In this document: positions 28,701 to 37,291 of the stretch, one piece after another
Layout of the letters: each line of letters opens with the position of its first letter
Numbering within the stretch: position 1 is the stretch's first letter
Virus record (IMG/VR): IMGVR_UViG_3300021356_000797
Span: 39,841 to 103,840 of that record
Strand: one strand, 5' to 3'
Origin: a virus
Length of the DNA: 64,000 nucleotides
Notes under the pieces: generated by a model
The model's input: only the letters and a program-made list of their open reading frames with translations
The model's database searches: none
What the model was told of the DNA's origin: nothing
Made by a program: the position numbers and the translations under genes

Positions 28701-31538
28701 AAGATTGAGGCCATTGATATTGATAAAGATGGTAATCTTAAATACAATTTGGATGCCCTTCCTGCAGCAGCAGAGATGGAAAAGATTCTGAATGGTGTTG
28801 TAAACAGAAGACTTATTAGAGCTAAGCTTAAAGGTGAGTCTTTGGTTCAGGTTGCATCTACAGGATTTGAGAAAGTAGAGTCTTCAAATGATCTAAGATT
28901 TTACAGACCTGGACAAGCTGCTCAAGTAAAGATTGCCCTACAAGGAGACTTTACTAAGCTGTTGCTAATGAATCATCCAGATGGTGATAAAATTGGTAGT
29001 CTAGAGCGTCTCAATGCTTTGCTTAAAGATGAGACTTGGGTAAAGAAAAACCAAAAGCTTATTACTATTACCGGTGTACGTATTCCTGTACAGGGTCTTA
29101 ACTCTATGGAGCTATTTGAAGTAGCAGAGTTTTTACCGCCTGCAGCTGGTAATGTTATTGTAGTACCAACTGAAATGGTAGCTAAGGCTGGATCTGATTT
29201 TGACATTGATAAGCTTACAATGTACTACCCTACAATATTTGCAGCTAAAAAATCTAAGGGTAAAAAAGCAGAGATTCTTGATGACAAGCTTATTAATAAT
29301 CTGCTTGAGCAAATAGGAGAAGCTCCACTAACACAACTGGAAGCTTCTGAGTACACAGTAGGTTTAGATAATAACGGATCTAGTAAGTTTAAGAATAACA
29401 TTATATCACTAGCTAGAGATATCTTGTTGCATCCTGATAACTTTACTAAACTGATTAGACCTATTGCAACAGATTTGGTTAAGGAAAATTCAGAAGCTTA
29501 TAAAGAACTAGAAGTTAGTGAAGAAGATTTAGCTAAGTCTGCAGTATTAGACTACAGTTACAACCTTAAGAAGCAGCAAGAAAATTCTGTTGGTAAAAGA
29601 GCGTTGGGTATTAGTGCTAAGGGTAATACCTATAACACAATGTTCCAAAAATTATCAGATGGTTTGGCAAATGAGTTTGCATACCATTCAGACTTTAAGG
29701 CCTTTTATGGTGTTCCTTTTGTAACTTTAGATATGGCTGACAGAGCCTATGATGAAAAAGGAGTATCTGTTAAGTATACTGTATTTAGACAATCTGATAT
29801 AGCATTCCCTTTTGGTAAGATTGGTGACTTAAAAGATTCAGAAGGCAAACATTACAAGTCAGATATTATATCTCAAATTATCAACGGTCACGTAGACGTT
29901 GCTAGTGATTCATGGATCTTTAATATTTCTGCAGATGATGTAACTACACCATACTTACTTAACCTTATTGACTTAGGTGTAAACTATGATTATGCAGTAA
30001 GATTATTAAATCATCCTTTGATTAGAGAATACCTAGATACTTACAAAGCATTTAAGAAGAGTGAGTTGACAAGAGCTGTTTCTCCAAAGATGATGGAGGA
30101 CTATACGGTAATTAAAATTCTTCTTGAAAAGCATCTTAATGAAGATTACGTGGCAGTTGCTGCACTGCGGGATAAGAAAACTGGTATGATTAGACTAGGA
30201 CCAGATGGTAAACCAATGCTAAAAACTCCTAGTACTAGCGAATTATTTAGCATAGTTGATGCTAATAAAGCTACTAAAACTTTAACGGTAGATGAGCTAA
30301 AAGATCCTTCAAGTGTAAAACCTCTTATGGAGTTTATGAAGTTTGTGTATTACTCTAAACCTCTTAAAGCTGTAAGGTTAAGTACAGATGTAGATACAGG
30401 AAGAAAAGCGGCTAGCTTTATACAAGCTGCATCTGAATCAGAGAATATATTTAAGTTAGAATCAAGCCCTATTACAGGACCATTAGTTACAGAGTTATTG
30501 TCTAAGAATGTTTTAGGAACTTTTGTGGATGTTAAAAATTTCCAAATGACTGCTTTCCAAAAGCTGTTTGGATTTAGAGCGGATCCTCTCTTTATGAAGG
30601 CCTTAAATACAGTTGTAAACGATACAGACCTAGCTTATGATAAAGAGGCAAGAGAAGTATTTGTTAAGGCTAAAACTAATGGGTTTGTATCTCATTTAAT
30701 TGATAAGATTAACTTCCCATATACTGCAGATAATTTTAGTAAAGTAAAGTCTTACAAAGGTATTCCTGTAAACTTTGTAAAATTTGAGGGGGATCTTAAA
30801 AAGAATTATGCACTATCAAAAGACGGTGTTATTAATATAGATCTAGCTGTTTTCCAGAGCTATGTTAGAGGTACTATGAGTAAGTATTCTCTTACTCAAA
30901 ATCAAGTTTATTCTTTCTTATTAGAATCAGAATATATAAAGGCTACATCTAACCTTACAGGACAAGAAGCTCTTGATCAAGCTTTGTATAATATTGTAGC
31001 GCCTACACATCTTACTGACTTTACTAATCCTAATAGTGTAGCTCAGAAGTTCCAAGAGATGATGGCTGATCAATCTGCCATAGAAGCATTAGAGGGCTAC
31101 AGTATTACTGATGATCTTATTATTTATGACTACCAAGGAGGTAAGATGGTAGGTATTAAAACAGATAGGGCTAATGTAGAAGACATGGAACGTTACCATG
31201 CGGAGATAAAGCTTCTTCAAGAATCTACTAATTCTTTGGTGCGTGAGTTCTTTACAAGATTACCTGAAGTAGTAATGTCTGTAGAAGGATTTAAGAATGG
31301 TCCGTTCTCACTAATTAATGTTGTACCGTTTGATCAAATCTCTAGGAAAGCTGACCTAGCTATCAGAGAGTATCAAGCTTTAAGTGAGGAAGAAAAGCAA
31401 TTCTTAATTAATGATTATCTTAGTAATGAGCCTGTTGCTGTTGAAGATACCATAGTAACTGAAGAAATGTCAGAAAAAACTATTGAGTTAATGACTGACA
31501 AAGAAGTAGAAGAATTTATTAAAAAGTGTAAAGCATAA
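22749..31538 (+). CDS. Virion RNA polymerase, single chain, with N-terminal zincin-like segment
   Basis: 2929 residues. GSDFDIDKL places the triad DFDID at residues 2150-2154 (bases 29196-29210). This is the Mg-binding motif of the double-psi beta-barrel in the crAss-like virion RNA polymerase (Cellulophaga phage phi14:2 gp66 type). One chain would carry both catalytic barrels. The enzyme would be packaged, ejected and used for early transcription. Residues 690-694 read HEGWH with glutamates at 726, 727 and 731, a gluzincin-like metallopeptidase signature N-terminal to the polymerase part. The chain is longer than the phi14:2 enzyme (about 2180 residues, from memory), which leaves room for that extra domain. 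The stop is coupled to the next gene (TAATG). Confidence 0.85.
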   Translation: MAFCNIKTKQAQGLANIIAKDVANKRNAGTPYNVEEAMRNVYNLMIENGQDKDRAVTMAALVPKAVIAQVGQYAPNGAYLAPILGKVGELVSKATDFNSVIEVMGLQEEFAEKLNDVEQAQNNEIDVESQPQSVELPKVELVGGIPLVDSGLSTTVLEIGDAEGDPAVKANGEFIRKFIRLGQLQSKNFSEAYVLDKISTYKLALVSSTKIPQESRVKADVYGPVVYAFIDSQGRIVTDENGHTPHAFVRPVEKTEDGYVFRKEKSTSRLQINKTNANNLGLTLEQFEKKIKAEASFLNNAARRISSSPDTIIPLEAVRGTLGVIANAKSVPLKSIPDFQQEFLLPEGIGSGTGRIANVSTLNKDGKVNVYQAFVFQYPGYDYTLQANGLLLRDTEYAPAIKEILLSNDYTPLQKKNLLFNILQKNVLDFADTGVKIPYYGPNSKGIMVVKGKKAIDLSKPEEAAKLVDDYINRAYVNVPIDSNQQYEFDGPVLVSTSSKNKTFLEGEDGTRYEFENVVSKYEVGKIQMVNHIYNNFRVYAPTDSKGNLITPSPVITYKAPIEEALATPEVFQEESVEQIQEELKLLKSEQAEGSASLEDILNQIPEDMPSDMNKVFGRKRTSLDKVDTLSSEATAKQIAEAKAWFESSPLSKVIPVEKWFEIVNSGKVAEFTANAIKLFAGSNYTDLYHEGWHGFSQLFLTKAEKVALYKEVRKLHGNITFLEAEELLAEDFRKYRLSNGTMVMDKSPAKRSIFKKILDFLRALFGNTETKVQYREMVAQEKALQVIKESYDMLYRGEFEERKPNIDNSFFLTLNKGVEGADGKALSAKDSKDISDAMDSIVAGIIRDYSSSPKEVLNKEGALQSLYNTVKFRLRVQLKLASSASKVEDYTKLSKEAKSDFIEQEFKSILDKFEDVGLRDENKSYILSQAEIVLSKPVDKNAYYSLGLALTNFGDTATLKDNAESTMLGYHFKTSRYLESLAKSEDITDLLELDIVDSADDYMSFYDKGGNEVSVKDLADNSVLYAVRSMRQYDKSGKVIKDRFGYDKLADFGKSWNRLSTILRESYSIEDMLDRVNSESFKNKAFQDLQTVLGKNAEAKDDYKFRMQTSFWQAFNKAFVPIYVAYTTTVLSDKGELQQPLSIRVKRAEGEVSSVEKDLTRKFQANKSLPNTSQVNGTRVLNVTKVLEKYKGITAENVVEFYKDMGVLPNELESSTVNFLLSGNILVNTNSMVVNLNKLAASKEADLTTANPINFLSTDQGLFRGMRSTIKNIVEQYGASVGDTGSSRKLTAERTTQFESSLNSRATKIVQLLNGVEKNLDELLNSPATANLHPDNNPAMATNPIMRSLFIMDKEAPGYKSRKTSKNLYLFNVSGMTTDVSVVKYDKNTGADVPISNTIRGTKNISLDEYTKLNQDIHTLFVQGYVENVRASDKSTSLAWKVSGESAYITPADVINKTYLSKATRAVVNMLAGEMATIAKYADAELNVFDAKGNPIKMDSWQIFADVTDNEGNVIKENLLVNPATKAKLNKIIKSGKTDANEIAKEILKEDSGLREEIEKGLRRKIKEELQNLTAVFEKNVELVGKGMAVSKELRSKISQRAALPKDRKTLETAILTAFITETFIRNEAFFSIANGSLASYRSADDTIKRNTTTSTGNLFRSDQAAQAYITAQGRLLEASYSRRTGKPVMPRDYTGVLRTAILKEMTIDGKELNSEWYALAEEAFKADGFSQQEVDSILEAYRSMDEADAQAYITMDTYRQLSIASDEWTQEQEYMYNKLVAGENINNPQQYFPVRKYQYTGPLLNAGAPVQGLHKYSLFPLVPSVIQGTNLEKLNEAMMEAGIDYVTYETGSKAARVGQPVEAFVINKETGERTVPEQTVESFKENVNLIHTDFLRDQLRINSQFKGSATFSTQFRKLLADGIYENGVAKNKELAKANEAFLKNIDDLIAYETALLEKEIDTKDKLVALIKRELERRDVEDYKIEAIDIDKDGNLKYNLDALPAAAEMEKILNGVVNRRLIRAKLKGESLVQVASTGFEKVESSNDLRFYRPGQAAQVKIALQGDFTKLLLMNHPDGDKIGSLERLNALLKDETWVKKNQKLITITGVRIPVQGLNSMELFEVAEFLPPAAGNVIVVPTEMVAKAGSDFDIDKLTMYYPTIFAAKKSKGKKAEILDDKLINNLLEQIGEAPLTQLEASEYTVGLDNNGSSKFKNNIISLARDILLHPDNFTKLIRPIATDLVKENSEAYKELEVSEEDLAKSAVLDYSYNLKKQQENSVGKRALGISAKGNTYNTMFQKLSDGLANEFAYHSDFKAFYGVPFVTLDMADRAYDEKGVSVKYTVFRQSDIAFPFGKIGDLKDSEGKHYKSDIISQIINGHVDVASDSWIFNISADDVTTPYLLNLIDLGVNYDYAVRLLNHPLIREYLDTYKAFKKSELTRAVSPKMMEDYTVIKILLEKHLNEDYVAVAALRDKKTGMIRLGPDGKPMLKTPSTSELFSIVDANKATKTLTVDELKDPSSVKPLMEFMKFVYYSKPLKAVRLSTDVDTGRKAASFIQAASESENIFKLESSPITGPLVTELLSKNVLGTFVDVKNFQMTAFQKLFGFRADPLFMKALNTVVNDTDLAYDKEAREVFVKAKTNGFVSHLIDKINFPYTADNFSKVKSYKGIPVNFVKFEGDLKKNYALSKDGVINIDLAVFQSYVRGTMSKYSLTQNQVYSFLLESEYIKATSNLTGQEALDQALYNIVAPTHLTDFTNPNSVAQKFQEMMADQSAIEALEGYSITDDLIIYDYQGGKMVGIKTDRANVEDMERYHAEIKLLQESTNSLVREFFTRLPEVVMSVEGFKNGPFSLINVVPFDQISRKADLAIREYQALSEEEKQFLINDYLSNEPVAVEDTIVTEEMSEKTIELMTDKEVEEFIKKCKA

Positions 31539-34500
31539 TGCAAGCGTGTCCTAATGTATCATCTCCTCAGTGGAGACAGCTAGTAAGTGTTGTAGGTGAA
31601 ATGGAAGCTTATAGAGACTTTATGACTCATGGTACTATCCGTGATGTTGCCTCTGTACTAATGTCTGTTAAATCTAGAACTCCAGAACAGAATGCTAAAA
31701 TCCAAAGAGCCAGTAGTATTATTGAGAATTCTATTGTAGAATTAAATAACACAATGGCGGCGGCAGGTTTACATAAGTTAGCTGGAGAGATCTCTAATAA
31801 TCTTGGGGTAGCCTATGAGACTGTTAGTGTACAGGATGCATATGAAATTCTTCAAGAAGCAGATACTAAGTACAATGGAGAGCCTTCATTCTTCTATCAG
31901 GGTAAAGTCTACTTTGTAAATGCAATCCTTAATAAGGACATGGTTCTGCATGAGTTTTCTCATCCATTGGTAAGAGCTATTAAGAATGATAATCCAGCTT
32001 TATTTGATAAGCTTTATCAAGAAGCTATGACTACTCCAGGAGTAGCAGATATTATTAGTGAGAAATATTCTGATCAATCTGTAGAAGCTCAGCAGGAAGA
32101 AGCTATTGTAAGAGCAATGGCTTTAGCTAAACCAGAGGGGGGCTTTTGGAAAAGAATTGCATACGCTTTAAAGCAGCTACTAAGAAAGGTATTTGGAAGA
32201 CAGGTTAAGGTTAGTAATCTATCAAAGGATACTACACTTGCTGATCTATTTCAAATGATGCAGACTGAAGAGTTTAACATTGACTTTATAGATAGCAGCA
32301 ATGATAATGTAGTAGGCTTTATTAGAGAGCAAAAGACCCTTAATGATTTTCTAGCTAATGAGGCTAGTTCACCTAAAATAGAAATCTTACTTCAAGATCT
32401 GCAGACATTAAATAATCATGCTGCAAGATTGGTAGAAGATCCTCAAGTTGAAAAAGCTATTGGTGAGTTTTTAGAAACAGAAGGAGGACGTTATATTTTT
32501 GATGAGATAGCAAGAGAACTGGGTAAGTCTAAACAGTTTAATAAAGAAGCTGAAAAGTATATTAAAAATGAAAGACCAATGCCTGCTGATTTAGCATCAT
32601 TGGTATTAACTAGAAACCTAAATGTACTCTCTAATAGTATTGCTCAGCTTGATGTACTATTAAAAAATCTTGGTGAAGCTAGTGTGAAGCTTAGTAGTGA
32701 TCCAAGTCAAGCAGAACTTATAGAGACTCAAGCTATTTATAAAATAGTACAGGGTATTCAAGTATGGGCTGGTAGTCTAGAATCATTGATGAGAGAAAAT
32801 AAAGTTCCTCCGGGTAATGAAGTTAGACAAGAGGTTGGACGTATTGGTCTAACAGCTCAAGAAATTGAAGCAGAGGTTAGAGATATATTCAAAGAGTTTG
32901 CTATTGACTTCTTGTATGAAGAAAATTCAGATATAAGAGAACAGTTAGAAGCTTACTATGATGAGAAGTTAGCTCAGCTCAAAAAGGAAAAAGCCGCAGG
33001 TAATAATGTAGATTCTAGAATTAAAAGACTTCAAAAGCAGAGATCAGAAAAGCTTTTGACTAGAGAGAATCTAAGAAAGATTTTATCAGGGGAACTTGGT
33101 GATATTAATATTGCTGGAGCAATGCTTGAGAACTTCTTGCAAAGTCCAGATCCAGTAATTGGTGGTTTTGCATCTTGGTATAGAAGACAAGCTTACAAGG
33201 CTCAAACAAAAATGCAAGCTCAAACTAATGAGTTTATACAAAAGGTTTTACCTGTATTAAAGGAGGCTGGTTATAATCCAAACAATCCTCAATCATTCTT
33301 CAGACAGATTTTGTTCCTTGATAAAACTGTGAGGATGAAAGCTACTGAGGATGAAATTATTGGAGAAGAAACTTATCAATTAGAAGAGTATGAGGTATAC
33401 ACTCTTTTAAATCCTTACAAGAATTACTTAGCTGACAGAAAGATTCTTCAGGAGAAAATTGAAAGAGCTCAGATTATTGATGATGTAAAAGCTCTGCAGG
33501 ATCTCTATCAACAAAGAGAGGAGATGGATAAGAACTTCCATAGAAGATACACTAAAACTTATTACGATGCCTTTGAAGAGTACAATACTCCTGTAGGTAA
33601 AATTGCCCGTCAAAAACTGGATGACCTTTATAATGAGTTAACTCAGATAGATGATGAGATTAATGGATATGATGATATAGACATTACGGATGAAGACTTT
33701 ACAAGAAAGAAGTTGGTGCTTAGAGAAATCCGTCAGCTTTATTCTGAAGTAGATATCTATGGTAATAAGAAGAAAGGGGAAGATCTTGAGATTGCTCAGC
33801 TACTTAAAAGAGTTAGAGAAAAGAGTCAAGACTTTTATGAGTATAATGAGATTCCGGGTTTATTTGATGTTGCATATAATAACTTTTTAGAAAGTATTCA
33901 GGATGTAGAGTTTGGCTCTGAAGAGTATGATACTCTTATTAATGACTGGTTGGAAAGTAACACAGAGGTTGCAGTAACAGATGATTACTTTGCGTTGGTA
34001 GATCAAATCCTTACAGAAATAGAAGACCTACAAAAACAACTAGGTATGGAAAGTGAGTCTGTTAAAAAGACTTACGATACCATTAGGGACATCAGTAAAG
34101 GTTTCCGTGATTCTAGTAATGAGGTAGAGGCTACAGCTATTACTCCAGAAGCACAGAAGAAAGTAAAAGATCTTCAGCAGAAGTTGCTAAACTTTAGAGC
34201 TGAGATGGTTAAACTTAATGGACTTACTCAGGCAGAGAGTGATAGGTTAACGGAACTTTTAGAAAAGAAAAACAAAGAAGGAAGAATAGATAGAGATGAA
34301 ATGCTAGAGATCCGTTCTTTGTTTGACAAGAAAAAAGCACAGGGTAAAGATCCTGCGTTACTTAAAAGATTGTTTGCACTATATGCTACACTATCAGAGT
34401 TAAGACAAACAGAACCTACTCAATACTACGCAGATGCTATTAGTGCACACCTTTCTAGAATTAAATCAGAAGGTACAGTGCCTGGATTATTTGGTGGAGC

Positions 34501-36955
34501 TTTTGCATTAGCAGACAAACTAGTGCTTACCAAGTCAGATGTTACAGAGCTAATGGAGGATTCTATCTTTGTTAATACTATCATGCAAGATAGAGAGTTT
34601 GCTAAGTGGTATAACCGCAATCATATTGTTAACAAGAAGAAAGGTACTGTTGAACGTACAGCTCTGTGGAATGTAAAACGTCCTGCAGATAGTCAATTCT
34701 ATAAGACAATGGTTCTTCCTACTGGAGAAGAAATCATGAGGGTTCCTAATAGAACTTTCCAAGAGAGAGTTATAAAGGAGGAATATATTAATGATAGAGT
34801 AATAGGTGAAACTGTTGATGTATGGGGTAACTATTTACCTGATCTTTCTGTTAAGAATAATCCTTATAGAAACGATGAATACTTTAAGTTGAAGAAAGAA
34901 AATCCTTCAATGTTTAAAGCACTGAAAGCACTTTCTGATTGGCATTTATCTAAACAAGAAGGCCTTAATGTAACAGCTAGATTAGGATACCAGATTCCTA
35001 GATTTAGACCGGATAGATTAGAAAGACTTCAAGAGCTTAGTAAAGCGGGAGCTCTAGGTAAAGCTATTGATGATGCTAAAGAAAAAGTTTTAGAGAGTGT
35101 AGATGATATACAAGAAGGTTACAACTTTGACCAAAGACAGTTAGCAACATTTGGTATTATTGATGATAGCTTATCTGAAATTCCTATTTATGGTGTAGCT
35201 AAGTTAGATAGCCCTAACGTTTCTCTTAATGTTATGGATAGCATTCTTAGATATAATAGTTCTGCTATTATGCAAGAGATGCATATTGAAACAAGCCCTA
35301 TTGCTCAAATGCTAATGAGTGTTGTAGAAGGTGTAGATGAGAGTACTAGCTTAAAAGATCTTACTAAGATAGATAGACAAATGCTTAAGAGAACTGGTCA
35401 GGTTGTAAACAGATCTTATAAAAAGATTTCTAAGTATGACTCAATCAGATCTATGGCTCTTACAGCATTCTACGAGAGAGAATATTTGGGTAAGCGTCAT
35501 GCTGAAACACCAATAGATAGAGCTGCTCCAGGTTTTAGAAAAGGTTATAGGTCTGCCCAAAAGCTTACAGGTATGGCAATGAGGTTAGCTTCTACATCTT
35601 TCTTTGCTGTAAACATTCCGTCCGCATTAAAGAACCGTTTTGCAGCTGTATTACAGAATAATGTTGAAGCGGTAGCTGGTGAAGTAATGACACCAGAAGG
35701 ATTCTTGAAAGGTAAAGTAATGGCTAAAAAAGCTATTGCTCAAATTAGTTCTACAATTACTTCAGATAAAGTAAGAGGTAAGCACGTTCAGATTGCGCAG
35801 ATCTTTGATATTGATGGGCAGTTGGATAAGCAGAGAGGCGCTGTATCAAGAACGTTTGCAAGAGATGCAGTATCACTAAGCTGGTTGTTCTCTCCACGTA
35901 AGTTATTACAGATGGATGGTACTCTAGAGCTATTGTATGGAATGCTACATAGTAAAACTATAGAGCTTAAAGATGGATCTAGAGTTACATTGGGGGATGC
36001 ACTAGAACTTAAAGATGGTCAACTACAAGTAAGACCTGATACTAAAGAAGACTGGTCACTAACTAGTGATAACTTTATTAAGTTCCGTATTCTATACCAA
36101 GGTAAAATGAATAGGCTTCAGGGTACTTACGATGCTATTGATCAACCTTTATTTGCTAGATATCTTGTAGGTAGAATGATGTTGTTCCTTAGAAAGTATT
36201 TTATTTCTATGTTCATGCACAGATTTGCAAGTGCAAGAATTCAGTATGATACTAGACAGATGGAAGAAGGATACTACAGATCTGGTCTAAGATTTGTAAG
36301 CAATCTTGTAAAAGCTTTTATTAATCAGTCTAGACATGGAGGTCCCTTTGCAGAGTTTGATAGAAACACTGCTTTAGAAAGACAAGGTGCTAAAAGAATG
36401 GGAGCAGATATGTTACAACAGATAGTTCTTTTAACTGCTTATAAAGCATTGATGAAAGTTCTATTTGGATATGATCCTGAATCAGATGATGATGATGAAA
36501 GAAAAACGGCATTGTTACGTAGAGGATCAGGGGCCCTGCCGTTACCTTTAACGAGTTCTAAATATGATTACAATCCTGTTGGCTGGTTCCAGCTGCATGC
36601 TATTAATCAAATGATGCAGGTACATCAAGAAGCTGCTACATTTACACCCCTAGCTTTAGATGGAAGCTCTCCATTAGCAGGATCTATATTAGAAATGTTT
36701 ACGTCTCCATATAGCGCTATTGCAGCACCAACAGTTAGTAGAGGTATGGATATATATAGTTTAGGAAGAAAGACTATGAGAGGTGATAGAGGAGCTTATT
36801 ATACTCGTGATGTAGGTCCATGGATGTGGCAAAAGCAGGGGTCAAGTAAGATGGCTGCAGAAACTTTAAAATTTATTGGATTAAATGGTAAGACTGTAGA
36901 TCCCGCAAATGCTATTGTTCAGTGGCAACAAGGTCAAAAGCTACGCAAGAGATAA
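31538..36955 (+). CDS. Giant virion protein with HEFSH zincin motif and long coiled coils
   Basis: 1805 residues. HEFSH at 138-142, followed by QQEEAIVRAMA with glutamates at 187-188, fits a metallopeptidase of the zincin type such as those found in phage polyvalent proteins. Residues about 300-900 are Glu/Lys-rich long helices (RIKRLQKQRSEKLLTRENLR). A Gly/Ala-bearing helical region at about 1340-1400 (AMRLASTSFFAVNIPSALKN) could interact with membrane. It is the last gene of the large-protein block, overlaps the RNA polymerase stop by one base, and is followed by a terminator. Possible roles are self-processing of cargo, cleavage of a host protein, or a second polymerase-associated subunit; none is shown. 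Confidence 0.55.
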   Translation: MQACPNVSSPQWRQLVSVVGEMEAYRDFMTHGTIRDVASVLMSVKSRTPEQNAKIQRASSIIENSIVELNNTMAAAGLHKLAGEISNNLGVAYETVSVQDAYEILQEADTKYNGEPSFFYQGKVYFVNAILNKDMVLHEFSHPLVRAIKNDNPALFDKLYQEAMTTPGVADIISEKYSDQSVEAQQEEAIVRAMALAKPEGGFWKRIAYALKQLLRKVFGRQVKVSNLSKDTTLADLFQMMQTEEFNIDFIDSSNDNVVGFIREQKTLNDFLANEASSPKIEILLQDLQTLNNHAARLVEDPQVEKAIGEFLETEGGRYIFDEIARELGKSKQFNKEAEKYIKNERPMPADLASLVLTRNLNVLSNSIAQLDVLLKNLGEASVKLSSDPSQAELIETQAIYKIVQGIQVWAGSLESLMRENKVPPGNEVRQEVGRIGLTAQEIEAEVRDIFKEFAIDFLYEENSDIREQLEAYYDEKLAQLKKEKAAGNNVDSRIKRLQKQRSEKLLTRENLRKILSGELGDINIAGAMLENFLQSPDPVIGGFASWYRRQAYKAQTKMQAQTNEFIQKVLPVLKEAGYNPNNPQSFFRQILFLDKTVRMKATEDEIIGEETYQLEEYEVYTLLNPYKNYLADRKILQEKIERAQIIDDVKALQDLYQQREEMDKNFHRRYTKTYYDAFEEYNTPVGKIARQKLDDLYNELTQIDDEINGYDDIDITDEDFTRKKLVLREIRQLYSEVDIYGNKKKGEDLEIAQLLKRVREKSQDFYEYNEIPGLFDVAYNNFLESIQDVEFGSEEYDTLINDWLESNTEVAVTDDYFALVDQILTEIEDLQKQLGMESESVKKTYDTIRDISKGFRDSSNEVEATAITPEAQKKVKDLQQKLLNFRAEMVKLNGLTQAESDRLTELLEKKNKEGRIDRDEMLEIRSLFDKKKAQGKDPALLKRLFALYATLSELRQTEPTQYYADAISAHLSRIKSEGTVPGLFGGAFALADKLVLTKSDVTELMEDSIFVNTIMQDREFAKWYNRNHIVNKKKGTVERTALWNVKRPADSQFYKTMVLPTGEEIMRVPNRTFQERVIKEEYINDRVIGETVDVWGNYLPDLSVKNNPYRNDEYFKLKKENPSMFKALKALSDWHLSKQEGLNVTARLGYQIPRFRPDRLERLQELSKAGALGKAIDDAKEKVLESVDDIQEGYNFDQRQLATFGIIDDSLSEIPIYGVAKLDSPNVSLNVMDSILRYNSSAIMQEMHIETSPIAQMLMSVVEGVDESTSLKDLTKIDRQMLKRTGQVVNRSYKKISKYDSIRSMALTAFYEREYLGKRHAETPIDRAAPGFRKGYRSAQKLTGMAMRLASTSFFAVNIPSALKNRFAAVLQNNVEAVAGEVMTPEGFLKGKVMAKKAIAQISSTITSDKVRGKHVQIAQIFDIDGQLDKQRGAVSRTFARDAVSLSWLFSPRKLLQMDGTLELLYGMLHSKTIELKDGSRVTLGDALELKDGQLQVRPDTKEDWSLTSDNFIKFRILYQGKMNRLQGTYDAIDQPLFARYLVGRMMLFLRKYFISMFMHRFASARIQYDTRQMEEGYYRSGLRFVSNLVKAFINQSRHGGPFAEFDRNTALERQGAKRMGADMLQQIVLLTAYKALMKVLFGYDPESDDDDERKTALLRRGSGALPLPLTSSKYDYNPVGWFQLHAINQMMQVHQEAATFTPLALDGSSPLAGSILEMFTSPYSAIAAPTVSRGMDIYSLGRKTMRGDRGAYYTRDVGPWMWQKQGSSKMAAETLKFIGLNGKTVDPANAIVQWQQGQKLRKR

Positions 36956-36978
36956 GATTAATATCTTACATTTTAACA

Positions 36979-37008
36979 AGAGGGGTTTTTATAAGCCCCT
37001 CTTTTTTT
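36979..37008 (+). terminator. Rho-independent terminator closing the late structural block
   Basis: AGAGGGG, a 10-base loop and CCCCTCT form a 7-bp stem directly followed by seven T. It lies 23 bases after the stop of the 1805-aa gene. The T tract runs straight into the promoter-like element at 37009. Confidence 0.9.
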
Positions 37009-37026
37009 GTATTTTATATATATAGA
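37009..37026 (+). promoter_or_regulatory. Candidate phage promoter element, copy 4
   Basis: TTTTTTTGTATTTTATATATATAGA begins in the terminator T tract. Its GTA is 31 bases before the ATG at 37040. It would restart transcription for the lysis and signalling operon. Confidence 0.5.
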
Positions 37027-37039
37027 ACCAACAATTCAT

Positions 37040-37291
37040 ATGATGTTTAATAAATTAAAAACCAAGATCATGGCGTTTGCTGATATCTTTAAAGATGAGA
37101 ATGATTACAATGAGAAAACAATCATTGGGTTTATGTCATTTGCTGTTATGGTAATCTTTGCCGTAGCAGATTTGGTTACCGGATATGTTGGTAAGGATTT
37201 AGTTATTAACGAAGGGATCTACAACTCTTTTGTATTTATCACTTTAGGTAGTTTTGGAATTGCAGGTCTTGAAAAATTTGCAAAGAAATGA
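37040..37291 (+). CDS. Holin-like small membrane protein
   Basis: 83 residues from the ATG at 37040. In-frame ATGs at 37043 and 37070 are also possible, and the TTG at 37007 would lie in the terminator T tract, so it was rejected. Two hydrophobic segments are visible (GFMSFAVMVIFAVADLVTGY and IYNSFVFITLGSFGIAGLEKF) with a charged N-terminus (DIFKDENDYNEK). This fits a class II holin or phage-holin-family protein that permeabilises the inner membrane. Its stop overlaps the start of the endolysin gene (ATGA), the usual holin-endolysin pairing. Confidence 0.65.
   Translation: MMFNKLKTKIMAFADIFKDENDYNEKTIIGFMSFAVMVIFAVADLVTGYVGKDLVINEGIYNSFVFITLGSFGIAGLEKFAKK

Noticed and set aside
3375-31538. 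Stop-codon reassignment as in some crAss-like phages
   Set aside because: The giant genes are open in the standard code, and TAA, TGA and TAG each terminate genes with proper downstream starts.
37007-37039. TTG start for the holin at 37007
   Set aside because: It lies in the terminator T tract and promoter-like element; an ATG at 37040 follows with a normal leader.
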